Shown: positions 1 through 6,815, numbered from the stretch's first letter. The stretch is DNA of 14,069 bases from Bacteroidota bacterium (GCA_027021285.1 JALUUP010000151.1:1-14069); one strand, 5' to 3'. The notes: generated by a model not told the origin, from the sequence alone. Translations and numbers: made by a program.

Positions 1-1105
1 TCCTTACGATTTCCGTCGTGTGAAGACGTAAAACAGGCGTCGCCTGCGCGCTCGTGTTTAGGATCTCCACAACGGCCAGGGCCTCCTGATTAAAGTCCTG
101 GCCTCCGGGCGAGACCACGACCTGCCCGTTGGTTCCCGCCTGGTGCATGTACTGCATACCCGTCGGTTTGCGTTCCAGGTCGGTCCATGTGTCCGTTGCG
201 GGTTCGTAACTGTACGTGTACGTTACTGCGGGCGGATTACCGGAAATGGAAGCCCGGCCTCCAAAGAAATATGCTTTGTTGCCTACACCGACACCGCTGA
301 TGAGGATTGTAGGACCGAGTGGATAATCTTTAACTTTTGTCCACGTCAGCGTTCCGCCGTTCAATTCTCCGACGTATGTGTCAGCAATGTAGCGGGAAGG
401 AGTGAAAGTCGCGTTGTAGCCGCCGGTAACGATGATCTTGTTATTAACCGTGGCGGCGGATAGGTAACTGACGGCCTTGGGAAAATTCGTTGCCGAACTC
501 CAGCTGTTGGTCGCGGGGTCATAAACCTGGACGATGTCGTTGTAAATCGAGTACGTGTTGGCGACCCCTCCAATGACATAGATTTTTCCGTCGATGACTC
601 CCGATGCAGCACGCGCTTGAGGTTTAGGCATCCTGGCTTTTTTCGTATAGGTGTCTGTTCCGGGATCATACTCATAGACATCGAGGATGGGCTGATATCC
701 ATTCCCAAAATTCGTCATTCCACCCATGATGTAGATCTTGCCGTTGACTGCTTGTGCGGTTCCGAGGAGAAAACGCGTCAAGGGGAAATCTGATATCGCC
801 GTCCAGGTATTGCCGGCAACATCGTACTTGTACGATTTTGGACTGTAATACCTCCCTTTCGTAACCCCCGCGAAGACATACACGGCACCATTGAGAGAAG
901 CGACGGTATGGAACATTTTTTCCACCGGGAGGTTGGCGCCCCGGGACCACATCCCCAAAGGTACGTCAGGGTTGTTCTTGAAAAGGGCCGGTAAATCGAT
1001 GGAGATCCCTGGAGGAAGGTCCTCCGGGGGGAAACAGACTTGTTGGGATGAAACCGAAGAAGCAAACAGGAGAAAGAGAATGATGGATGGTATCAATCTA
1101 CTCAT
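1..1105 (-). CDS. Secreted Kelch-repeat beta-propeller protein (C-terminus beyond window edge)
   Basis: An uninterrupted reading frame of 368 codons runs from an ATG at 1105 off the left edge. A GGAG Shine-Dalgarno at 1112-1115 lies 6 nt before the start. The first 20 residues form a classical signal peptide: basic start, hydrophobic core SIILFLLFASS, and likely cleavage after SVSS, so the protein is exported. Residues 60-340 carry about six Kelch blades, each with a hydrophobic strand ending in a glycine pair or remnant: GAVYVFAG (73-80), GKIYIMGG (122-129), GKIYVIGG (173-180), NKIIVTGG (222-229), NKAYFFGG (276-283) and a degenerate GQVVVSPGG (327-335). The spaced Tyr and Trp of the family (YDPATNSW, YEPATDTW) are also present. 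From about residue 343 the sequence leaves the propeller pattern, suggesting a further domain outside the window. Kelch propellers bind proteins or glycans; the ligand is unknown. It could be a lipid-free secreted adhesin or a glycan-binding protein. Confidence 0.88.
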   Translation of the reverse strand, partial: MSRLIPSIILFLLFASSVSSQQVCFPPEDLPPGISIDLPALFKNNPDVPLGMWSRGANLPVEKMFHTVASLNGAVYVFAGVTKGRYYSPKSYKYDVAGNTWTAISDFPLTRFLLGTAQAVNGKIYIMGGMTNFGNGYQPILDVYEYDPGTDTYTKKARMPKPQARAASGVIDGKIYVIGGVANTYSIYNDIVQVYDPATNSWSSATNFPKAVSYLSAATVNNKIIVTGGYNATFTPSRYIADTYVGELNGGTLTWTKVKDYPLGPTILISGVGVGNKAYFFGGRASISGNPPAVTYTYSYEPATDTWTDLERKPTGMQYMHQAGTNGQVVVSPGGQDFNQEALAVVEILNTSAQATPVLRLHTTEIVR

Positions 1106-1283
1106 GAAAAACTCCATATATGTAGGAAAGAGATGAATACATCCAATGCACGCGCCCGACGACAGGGATTCGGGCAAATTATTGTAGTGTTGATGCAGGC
1201 AGGAGATGAATAGCCGGCGAACAACGTAAGTTAATCGTTTTTCCGGTAATCATCAAGTATCATGACAACAGCCGGGGTACGAA

Positions 1284-2003
1284 TTACTTCGGTGTACTGG
1301 GGCGAATATCGATTTCGCTGACCATGGCCCGGCGAGGCATACGGATTGCGTGCACAACGGTGGATGCCACGTCTTCAGGGAGAAGCATGTTTTCCACACG
1401 GGAATTACTGACGTCCTCGCGAGAATCGAAAAAGGCGGTGTTGACCGAACCCGGGCATATAGCCACGACGTGCACGCCGTTGTTTCGTTCTTCGAGCATA
1501 AGGCACCTGCTGAAGGCCAGCACGGCGTGTTTTGTCGCGGCATAACCCCCGCCGCCGGGAAACGAGTTCTTGCCAGCCAAGGAGGCGATGTTGACCACGA
1601 AGGAATCGCCGGTGCGTCGCAAATGGGGAATCGCCTGGCGCGTGGCGATGAACATCCCGCGGACGTTGAGGTTGAACATTGCGTCCCAATCCTTTGTGGG
1701 CATATCCGCAATGTGTTTGAACCGGCCGATGCCGGCGTTGTTTACCAGGATGTCCAATCGGCCGAATCTCGCGGTAGATGCATCGATGAACTCCGAGATC
1801 GACGCTTCGGAAGCCATATCCCCGGCGAAAACAAAGCATTCGACTCCCAGTGCTTGAACAGACTCGGCTGTTTGCCGAAGGAGTTCGTGATTGCGCGCCG
1901 AGATAGCAACGTGTGATCCCTCACGCGCAAGGGCCAGAGCGATAGCTCTCCCGATGCCCTTGCTGGCGCCGGTGACGATTGATATTTTGCCTTTGATCTC
2001 CAT
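1284..2003 (-). CDS. Short-chain dehydrogenase/reductase (SDR), NAD(P)H-dependent
   Basis: This is a 239-residue classical SDR, the usual length for a single-domain member. The Rossmann cofactor motif TGASKGIG is at 11-18, the NNAG motif at 88-91, and the catalytic residues are Ser141, Tyr154 and Lys158 in YAATK, with a supporting Asn near 111-113. PGSVNTAFF follows at 184-192 as in the family. The Arg at 37 after the second beta strand (SARN) suggests preference for NADP(H). Overall it resembles 3-oxoacyl-ACP reductase (FabG)-like and other carbonyl reductases, but the substrate cannot be read from the sequence. The ATG at 2003 has a GAGGA Shine-Dalgarno at 2013-2017, 9 nt upstream. The Kelch gene lies 178 bp downstream on the same strand, so the two may or may not be cotranscribed. 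No fatty-acid genes are adjacent. Confidence 0.93.
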   Translation of the reverse strand: MEIKGKISIVTGASKGIGRAIALALAREGSHVAISARNHELLRQTAESVQALGVECFVFAGDMASEASISEFIDASTARFGRLDILVNNAGIGRFKHIADMPTKDWDAMFNLNVRGMFIATRQAIPHLRRTGDSFVVNIASLAGKNSFPGGGGYAATKHAVLAFSRCLMLEERNNGVHVVAICPGSVNTAFFDSREDVSNSRVENMLLPEDVASTVVHAIRMPRRAMVSEIDIRPSTPK

Positions 2004-2371
2004 CGGAATAGATCCTCATTTCATTACCGGACTGGTTTCGTTAAGTCGTCCATAGTTGAAAAGTACCTGTTTGCCGGAAATATTCCAGAGAGGAAATATG
2101 CAAATCTCGCACGAATAATCCGGCGCTTTTATTGCTCAGGCTTTTGCTTTCCCTTAAATTCTTCAATGACTGAAGGACCGAGACTATGGCGGCTTTGAGA
2201 GGGACTGAACAGAATGGAAGCGTTTCGTGGATGTTGTGTATTCGGGCATCCGGAAAGTTGGTTGCATTTACGCGTGCAGGCAGATGCGGATTTCTGCTCC
2301 GTATGGGTACTTTGAGTGACGCACGCGTAAATCATTTCAAAAGCTACGAAGTTGAATAAGGTGCCAGGGAT
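2004..2371. other. Divergent intergenic region between the SDR gene and the signalling cluster
   Basis: This 368-bp stretch must hold the promoters for the leftward SDR gene and the rightward signalling cluster. I see no convincing -35/-10 pair for either. It contains the perfect 12-bp inverted repeat annotated separately and, inside it, a small GCAGA/TCTGC stem at 2280-2297. A 68-codon minus-strand frame across 2129-2335 has no Shine-Dalgarno and no recognisable protein features, so I do not call it a gene. No RNA gene was recognised. Confidence 0.6.
2266..2332. repeat. Perfect 12-bp inverted repeat, arms 43 bp apart
   Basis: The left arm ATTTACGCGTGC (2266-2277) is the exact reverse complement of the right arm GCACGCGTAAAT (2321-2332). 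Each arm also contains the palindrome ACGCGT. The spacer holds a smaller stem, GCAGA/TCTGC (2280-2284 with 2293-2297). The right arm lies 39 bp before the start codon of the first receiver gene. This could be a paired operator for a dimeric regulator acting through a DNA loop, or an RNA hairpin in the 5' leader. The repeat is directly visible; its function is inference. Confidence 0.6.
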
Positions 2372-2743
2372 ATGGATCCATTGCTGGAAAAGATCGCGCT
2401 GGTCGTTGATGATTCAGAAGTAAACCGCAAGGTTCTTGCCGCGTATCTCGAGAAATTTGGTTTTACCGTCAAGACCGCGGCGGACGCGGAAGAAGGCTTG
2501 GTTTTATTTCGCGAGCATTATCCATCCCTGGTATTTCTCGACATCGTTATGCCGAAAATTTCGGGAATTGAGTTACTACGGAAAATCAAAGCCGTCGATC
2601 CTTCGACAGTCGTTGTGATGATATCGGCCTATGTTTCCAAGCAGACGATTCAGGAGGCGAAGGAAGCCAACGCGGACTGGTTCCTCATGAAGCCATTTAC
2701 GGGTGAAAAAATCCAGGAACTCATTCATCGTTTCGAAGTCTAG
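2372..2743 (+). CDS. Single-domain CheY-like response regulator (RR1)
   Basis: The 123-residue protein is one receiver domain with nothing attached. The acidic pocket is Asp13-Asp14 (VVDDSEVNRK), the phosphorylation site is Asp57 (VFLDIVMP), the switch residue is Ser85 (MISAY) and the conserved lysine is Lys107 (MKPF), so it should be phosphorylation-competent. With no DNA-binding or enzymatic output domain it must act by binding partners, as CheY does, or pass phosphate on in a relay. AAGGTG at 2359-2364 is a plausible Shine-Dalgarno 7 nt before the ATG. It heads the cluster: the zinc-ribbon gene begins 25 bp downstream and the ATPase follows. The cognate kinase is not in the window. Confidence 0.93.
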   Translation: MDPLLEKIALVVDDSEVNRKVLAAYLEKFGFTVKTAADAEEGLVLFREHYPSLVFLDIVMPKISGIELLRKIKAVDPSTVVVMISAYVSKQTIQEAKEANADWFLMKPFTGEKIQELIHRFEV

Positions 2744-2768
2744 TTATTCATCATAAGGAAGGGCATGT

Positions 2769-3071
2769 ATGATATGCGAGCAATGTGGTATGGACAATCC
2801 GGGCTGGCGGGCATTTTGCTCACGTTGCGGCGAATCCATCGGCATCCTGTGTCGGTGTTCATTTTCTAATCAACCTGGCGACCAGTATTGTGGCGGATGC
2901 GGGCAACCTCTCGATGACGGGAAGCAAAAATCAGGAGAAAGTGACAGCGGACTATCAAGACATCAACTTCCTGCCGATCTGATTGAATCCTTGATCAAAG
3001 AGAGTCTGGAGATGAAATTCGAGGGACAGGACAAGATTGACCAGGATGATATCGACAGGTTTTTTGAATGA
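2769..3071 (+). CDS. Small double zinc-ribbon protein with a FliM-like C-terminal peptide
   Basis: In this 100-residue protein the N-terminal half has paired cysteines typical of a double zinc ribbon: CEQC at 3-6, CSRC at 17-20, CRC at 28-30 and CGGC at 41-44. These suffice for two zinc-binding knuckles. Residues 48-64 are polar and probably a flexible linker. The last third is acidic and amphipathic and ends in DQDDIDRFFE. That tail resembles the CheY-P-binding peptide at the N-terminus of FliM (E. coli core SQAEIDALLN), sharing the Q, the I-D pair and the two following hydrophobic residues. Lying between a CheY-like receiver and an ATPase gene, it may be an adaptor that a phosphorylated receiver docks on. 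That role is inferred. The ATG at 2769 is preceded by AAGGAAGGG at 2756-2764; an ATG at 2765 is in another frame. Confidence 0.8.
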   Translation: MICEQCGMDNPGWRAFCSRCGESIGILCRCSFSNQPGDQYCGGCGQPLDDGKQKSGESDSGLSRHQLPADLIESLIKESLEMKFEGQDKIDQDDIDRFFE

Positions 3072-3187
3072 CAATTCCTCTCCTTGCCGGGGGGCACGTT
3101 GTTAACCGGTATCGGCATTGTTGAACCCGGTGGTCATCCATGCCGTTTGGTATCACTTTTCTCATCTGAATAGGATATGGACAACCA

Positions 3188-4882
3188 ATGGCCAGACCGG
3201 AAGATGAAAAATTGATCAAAGCGTTGCTTCGGCGGAAGTTGCTGAAGCGCGAAGACCTGGCCTCCATGAGCGCCAAAGCAAAGAAATCCCTGACTTCAAA
3301 CGGCATCACGAAAACGTTTATCGCGGAATTCAAGCTAGACGATGTCGCTCTGGCAAGGGTCATCGCCGACGAGTTTTCCATTCCCGTTATTCAATCTTCT
3401 GAACGCTTTGCCGCCATTAGTTTTCCCGAGTTTGATCGTGCGTTCATCGACCGGTACAGGATTTTTCCGCTGATTCTCCACAAGGATGAAGCAACGGTAG
3501 CAGTAATTGATCCGCCATACGAGCAGGTGGTGGAAAAACTACGCAAGATGTTTAAACGAAATATCCTGACGGTGGTTGTTCCACTATCGTTATTTGAATC
3601 CCTTTCCCGCAGTGTGGAAGAAAAAACGGAAGCCGTAAAACCCAAGGCTCCGAAAGTAAACCTGGAAGCCATTGATGTCGAAGCGCGTGGAAGGCAGTGG
3701 GCGGAGACCGTCGAGAAAAGCGGCGAACTACCCAATGCCGCCACCGTTCTTGCGAAAATCCTCGAGTCGGCAGACAACCTGGCCGCAAGTGATATTCATT
3801 TCGAAGTAACGAAGGATGGGTTCTTTCTTGTTCGCGTACGTGTCGACGGGGTGATGCAACGCGCAGTGACTCTGCCCCGAACCTATGTCGAATCTCTTCC
3901 GCGTATCATCAGGCAAAGCAGTTCCGTTGACGCATTCAAGAAAAATGAAGTCCAGGAAGGACGCCTTGTGTTTCCCCTCCAGGATAAGAAAATCAATACA
4001 CGAATGAATATCATTCCGACGAATACCGGTGAACGTATTGTTCTGCGAATTCTCAGCAAGCAGCGTCAAACGCTTTCCCTGTCAGAGTTGGGGATGTCGT
4101 CGCATGACCGTGAGAGCTTGAAGGAGATGCTCGAATCTTCCAGCGGCGTGTTTCTGTTCGCCGGGCCGCCGGGATGCGGAAAGACCATGACGATGTACGC
4201 CGCTTTGAATCACCTTAACAATACATCGCGGAGTATTGCCACGTTAGAGAACCCCGTGGAAATTGAACTGGATGGCATAAACCAAATTTCAATCGACGAT
4301 CTGCGCGGCTCCAACCACGCGGACTTGATCCGGGCGTTGATGCGCCAGGATGTCGATATCCTCGGAATTGGCGAGATCCATAACCAGGACGAGGCGGAGG
4401 CGCTCATCGAGGTCGGATCGGCGGGGCTCACAGTTCTCGCCACGGTGTGTGCCAAGGACAGCATTGAGACGATTCTTCAGATTCAGAATCTCGGGGTGAA
4501 ACCGGAGCAGCTTTCGTTAGCGTTGCGAGGAATCGTGGCCCAGCGGTTTGTGCGTCGTGTTTGCCCTGACTGCACGGAGAAATATCGTCCCAAGCGTGAA
4601 CTTTTACATCGCGTAGGATTGATGCATCTTTCACCAACGACGGACCTTATTCGGGGAAAAGGATGTAAACGTTGTTATGGTACCGGGTATTCGGGGAAGT
4701 TGCCGCTCTTCGAAATTCTCATCATTAATGATGCGCTCAGCTCGTTGATTTACCGGAGAAGTTCTTATAGTGAATTGAAGACCTCGGCCGAGCGTATTGG
4801 ATTCAGCTCAATTTACTTTGATGCTCTTCGAAAATTATTTGGAGGCTACACGACTCTGGAAGAAGTGCTCCGGGTTCAATAG
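3188..4882 (+). CDS. Divergent GspE/PilB-family secretion ATPase (type II/IV motor-like)
   Basis: The 564-residue protein has the family domain order. Residues 45-145 form an N-terminal GspE/MshE-type domain, 185-290 the N2 domain (ASDIHFE at 200-206, RVDG at 218-221), and 300-564 the RecA-like ATPase core. Walker A is GPPGCGKT at 326-333, where the family usually has GPTGSGKT. The Asp-box equivalent is LENPVE at 353-358. Walker B is DVDILGIGEI at 388-397 with Glu396 retained. The usual Arg-Asp after GEI is His-Asn here. The His box, normally TGHLVLSTLHTNDA, reads AGLTVLATVCAKDS at 412-425, so both histidines are lost (Leu414, Cys421). The zinc tetracysteine is intact: Cys459, Cys462, Cys493 and Cys496. 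No pilin, secretin or platform gene adjoins it; receivers flank it. ATP binding is likely, while normal hydrolysis coupling is doubtful. The Shine-Dalgarno is weak (TAGGAT, far upstream). Confidence 0.88.
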   Translation: MARPEDEKLIKALLRRKLLKREDLASMSAKAKKSLTSNGITKTFIAEFKLDDVALARVIADEFSIPVIQSSERFAAISFPEFDRAFIDRYRIFPLILHKDEATVAVIDPPYEQVVEKLRKMFKRNILTVVVPLSLFESLSRSVEEKTEAVKPKAPKVNLEAIDVEARGRQWAETVEKSGELPNAATVLAKILESADNLAASDIHFEVTKDGFFLVRVRVDGVMQRAVTLPRTYVESLPRIIRQSSSVDAFKKNEVQEGRLVFPLQDKKINTRMNIIPTNTGERIVLRILSKQRQTLSLSELGMSSHDRESLKEMLESSSGVFLFAGPPGCGKTMTMYAALNHLNNTSRSIATLENPVEIELDGINQISIDDLRGSNHADLIRALMRQDVDILGIGEIHNQDEAEALIEVGSAGLTVLATVCAKDSIETILQIQNLGVKPEQLSLALRGIVAQRFVRRVCPDCTEKYRPKRELLHRVGLMHLSPTTDLIRGKGCKRCYGTGYSGKLPLFEILIINDALSSLIYRRSSYSELKTSAERIGFSSIYFDALRKLFGGYTTLEEVLRVQ

Positions 4883-4891
4883 GAGAGTAGT

Positions 4892-5662
4892 ATGGAATTT
4901 TCTGTGATCGTCATGCTGCCCGATGTGGAATTAATGAATTACGAGGATTTCAGTGGCAATGATCCGGCCTTTTCATTAACTCCTGCTGCATCTGCCAGCG
5001 ATGTTCTTACAGCATGTGAACTGGGACAGCCGGACCTTGTCGTAGCAATGGAGACCGTACCGGAATTCATCGTAACCGATATGGCTGCCGCTGTTCGGGA
5101 AGTCGCAGGGTTCTCCCGCCACGTTCCCATACTTGCGGTGCAGGGAAAGAACATCCCCGAGCGGATCGCGACATTTCGTGCGACGGGTATAAACGGCCTC
5201 ATTCCCGGTTCATTCAACAAGGAACTCCTCGTGAAACTCTTGCGCTGGTGGTATCCGCTGGAATTTCAGAAGGAGGACGAAATCCGGGAAACGTTGCGCA
5301 ACATCGATGACGCGAAGACCATGGACGATCGAATCATTGAAGACCTGAAAACGCTTGATCCTGATAGCGAAGGCCTGCTTGAACAATTGCTGGCATCCTT
5401 TACAAACGACGTGGAAAAGAACATGTGCGATTTGCAACAGGCGCTGCTGGACGAATCTCCGGATGATGTCGATCGTTTCGCTCACGCTATTCGTGGAAGC
5501 ACTTCCAATCTTGGTGCGAAAAGAATGGCAGAGATCTGTACAACCATGATGGATGAATCGCGGGAGGGTTCATTGTCAGGACTCGACGCCTTGTATCCCG
5601 AGCTCCGGGCGGAATTTGACCGTACCAGGATTTATCTTGCACATCGGCTCATTGCTCGTTGA
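4892..5662 (+). CDS. Pseudo-receiver-HPt fusion protein (phosphotransfer)
   Basis: Residues 1-122 of this 256-residue protein follow the alternating beta/alpha pattern of a receiver but lack its catalytic residues. The strand that should end in the phospho-accepting Asp reads PDLVVAMETVP, putting Met53 at that site. The switch Thr/Ser is Gln84 (PILAVQG), and the conserved Lys-Pro is replaced by Pro-Gly (LIPGSF, 103-108). Residues 150-256 form a helical HPt domain with AHAIRGSTSNLGA at 197-209, so His198 is the likely phospho-histidine. HPt domains shuttle phosphate between receivers. The gene starts 9 bp after the ATPase stop codon with GGAGAG overlapping that stop, so the two are translationally close and almost certainly cotranscribed. 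It probably serves as the relay hub for the receivers encoded on both sides, with the pseudo-receiver as a docking module; both roles are inferred. Confidence 0.87.
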   Translation: MEFSVIVMLPDVELMNYEDFSGNDPAFSLTPAASASDVLTACELGQPDLVVAMETVPEFIVTDMAAAVREVAGFSRHVPILAVQGKNIPERIATFRATGINGLIPGSFNKELLVKLLRWWYPLEFQKEDEIRETLRNIDDAKTMDDRIIEDLKTLDPDSEGLLEQLLASFTNDVEKNMCDLQQALLDESPDDVDRFAHAIRGSTSNLGAKRMAEICTTMMDESREGSLSGLDALYPELRAEFDRTRIYLAHRLIAR

Positions 5663-5820
5663 GCGTGAGCGAACTGGCCGGCAATGATGCCATACTGAGA
5701 TCGCATGGGAATATCTACACAAAACGAAAAAAACATTTATTCCTTTACAATTATTGCCACGAACTTCTTACTTTAGCGGTAGGGAAAAAAGAATATCTTC
5801 TATCATCATGATTAGCGTGT

Positions 5821-6228
5821 ATGCCTGACCAATCTTCAATCAACCAGAATCAAGAGCAGGAACTCATCCATCTCCTTCTGGTCGAGGATGATCCTCCAAC
5901 GCAAACATTTATGAAAGCCGCTTTGGGAAAAGGCTTTGCCGTTCACCCTGCTCCAAGTGCGGAAGAAGCCCGCTCCGTTCTCGAGCAGTATCCCGTTCGC
6001 ATTATCTTGATGGACCTATCGATCAAGGGGAAAGAAGATGGGATTGAATTTACTCGTTGGTTGAGAAGCAGCGATGCATGGAAAGAAATGCCTATCATTG
6101 CATTGACGGCTCATGCTTATGACCGCGATCGACAGAATGCAATCCAGGCGGGGTGCAATGCCTATTTTTCCAAGCCGTTTGATCGGAAACAACTCCTCGA
6201 AACGATTCGCGAATTACTCGAGCAATAG
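5821..6228 (+). CDS. Single-domain CheY-like response regulator (RR2)
   Basis: This 135-residue protein has a polar, glutamine-rich N-terminal tail of about 16 residues followed by one receiver domain. The acidic pair is Asp23-Asp24 (LVEDDPPTQ), the phospho-acceptor Asp65 (IILMDLS), the switch Thr96 (ALTAHAY) and the lysine Lys118 (FSKPF), so all catalytic residues are present. No output domain is attached. It is about 60% identical by eye to the next gene product, so the two arose by tandem duplication. The start at 5821 is fixed by an in-frame stop at 5809-5811; no good Shine-Dalgarno is visible. A 158-bp AT-rich gap separates it from the HPt gene, so it may have its own promoter. It probably exchanges phosphate with the upstream HPt protein. 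Confidence 0.93.
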   Translation: MPDQSSINQNQEQELIHLLLVEDDPPTQTFMKAALGKGFAVHPAPSAEEARSVLEQYPVRIILMDLSIKGKEDGIEFTRWLRSSDAWKEMPIIALTAHAYDRDRQNAIQAGCNAYFSKPFDRKQLLETIRELLEQ

Positions 6229-6323
6229 TGCAGATCATCACTTTCATGTCTCCTGGCCTTATCATTGTACAATAGTTATAAAATTCATCCAGTCATTTTA
6301 TTGAGTTCAAGATGATGCAAATG

Positions 6324-6329
6324 GGAGAG
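6324..6329 (+). promoter_or_regulatory. Shine-Dalgarno site that sets the start of RR3
   Basis: GGAGAG lies 9 nt before the ATG at 6339. The three ATG codons further upstream (6312, 6315, 6321) have no comparable site. This favours 6339 as the start and gives a product of 135 residues, exactly the length of the neighbouring paralogue RR2. Confidence 0.6.
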
Positions 6330-6338
6330 TATCATGGT

Positions 6339-6746
6339 ATGATTGAAGAATCGGCCATCGGCGATGTCAGTTCTATGAAAGAAAAAATCCCCGTTCTTCT
6401 TCTTGAAGATGATCTGCCGACACAGCATTTCATGAAAATTGTTTTGGGGGAGAGATACGATGTTATTGCCGCGGTCAGTGCCGAAGAGGCTCGAGTACTG
6501 CTAAACCAGCACCGGGTCAGTATCATCCTCATGGATATTTCATTGCGGGGGGAAGAAAACGGCCTGGAATTCACGCGTTGGCTTCGCGGCCAGGATGCAT
6601 GGAAGGCGATACCCGTCATTGCCGTCACCGCCCACGCTTTCGACAGCGATCGGAAAAATGCCCTGGCTGCCGGATGCGACGCCTACTTTGCCAAACCAAT
6701 CAAGCGGGCGAAACTGCTTGAAACGATGGACGTTCTTCTGCACTGA
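6339..6746 (+). CDS. Single-domain CheY-like response regulator (RR3), paralogue of RR2
   Basis: From the ATG at 6339 the protein has 135 residues; starting at the ATG at 6312 would add nine residues of unlikely significance. A short acidic tail precedes one receiver domain with Asp24-Asp25 (LLEDDLPTQ), phospho-acceptor Asp66 (IILMDIS), Thr97 (AVTAHAF) and Lys119 (FAKPI), so it should be active. It shares long blocks with RR2, including SAEEAR, EFTRWLR, DAWK and the spaced AGC-AYF-KP segment. The pair differ mainly in the tail, helix alpha1 and the residue after Lys-Pro, where partner specificity is often set. It is the last gene of the signalling cluster and is followed by a hairpin at 6788-6815. 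Its gap from RR2 is 110 bp and AT-rich. Confidence 0.92.
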   Translation: MIEESAIGDVSSMKEKIPVLLLEDDLPTQHFMKIVLGERYDVIAAVSAEEARVLLNQHRVSIILMDISLRGEENGLEFTRWLRGQDAWKAIPVIAVTAHAFDSDRKNALAAGCDAYFAKPIKRAKLLETMDVLLH

Positions 6747-6787
6747 CAGGCGCTGTCGTTCTGCGGCAATAACAAGCAACGGAAACA

Positions 6788-6815
6788 ACAAAGGCTGGTT
6801 TGTGCCAGCCTTTGT
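6788..6815. terminator. Rho-independent-type hairpin between convergent genes
   Basis: ACAAAGGCTGG (6788-6798) pairs with CCAGCCTTTGT (6805-6815) to give a perfect 11-bp stem with a 6-nt loop (TTTGTG). On the plus strand it is followed by CGTTTTCGT, a modest T-rich tail. Read on the minus strand the downstream sequence also holds short T runs. It lies 42 bp after the RR3 stop and 36 bp from the ppdK stop, the right place for a bidirectional terminator. Confidence 0.75.

Noticed and set aside
1181..1186. TACAAT on the minus strand as a -10 box for the Kelch gene.
   Set aside because: No acceptable -35 element lies 16-18 bp upstream, so the hexamer alone is not enough to call a promoter.
2098..2118. 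A six-codon plus-strand mini-frame after AGAGAGGAAAT, resembling a leader peptide.
   Set aside because: It is more than 250 bp from the next gene, has no attenuator-like hairpins linked to it, and such short frames occur often by chance.
2129..2335. A 68-codon minus-strand frame filling the divergent intergenic region.
   Set aside because: It has no Shine-Dalgarno, no domain or membrane pattern, and its sequence is composed of the inverted repeat and surrounding non-coding DNA.
5744..5774. TTTACA followed by a TACTTT element as a promoter for RR2.
   Set aside because: The -10 match is only three of six and the spacer is 19 bp. The AT-rich context makes such matches common, so I note only that a promoter in this gap is plausible.
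6254..6269. Sigma-54-like element TGGCCT-N5-TTGTA upstream of RR3.
   Set aside because: The spacing is right, but the essential GC of the -12 element is GT and the -24 box is imperfect. There is no other support such as an enhancer-binding protein gene.
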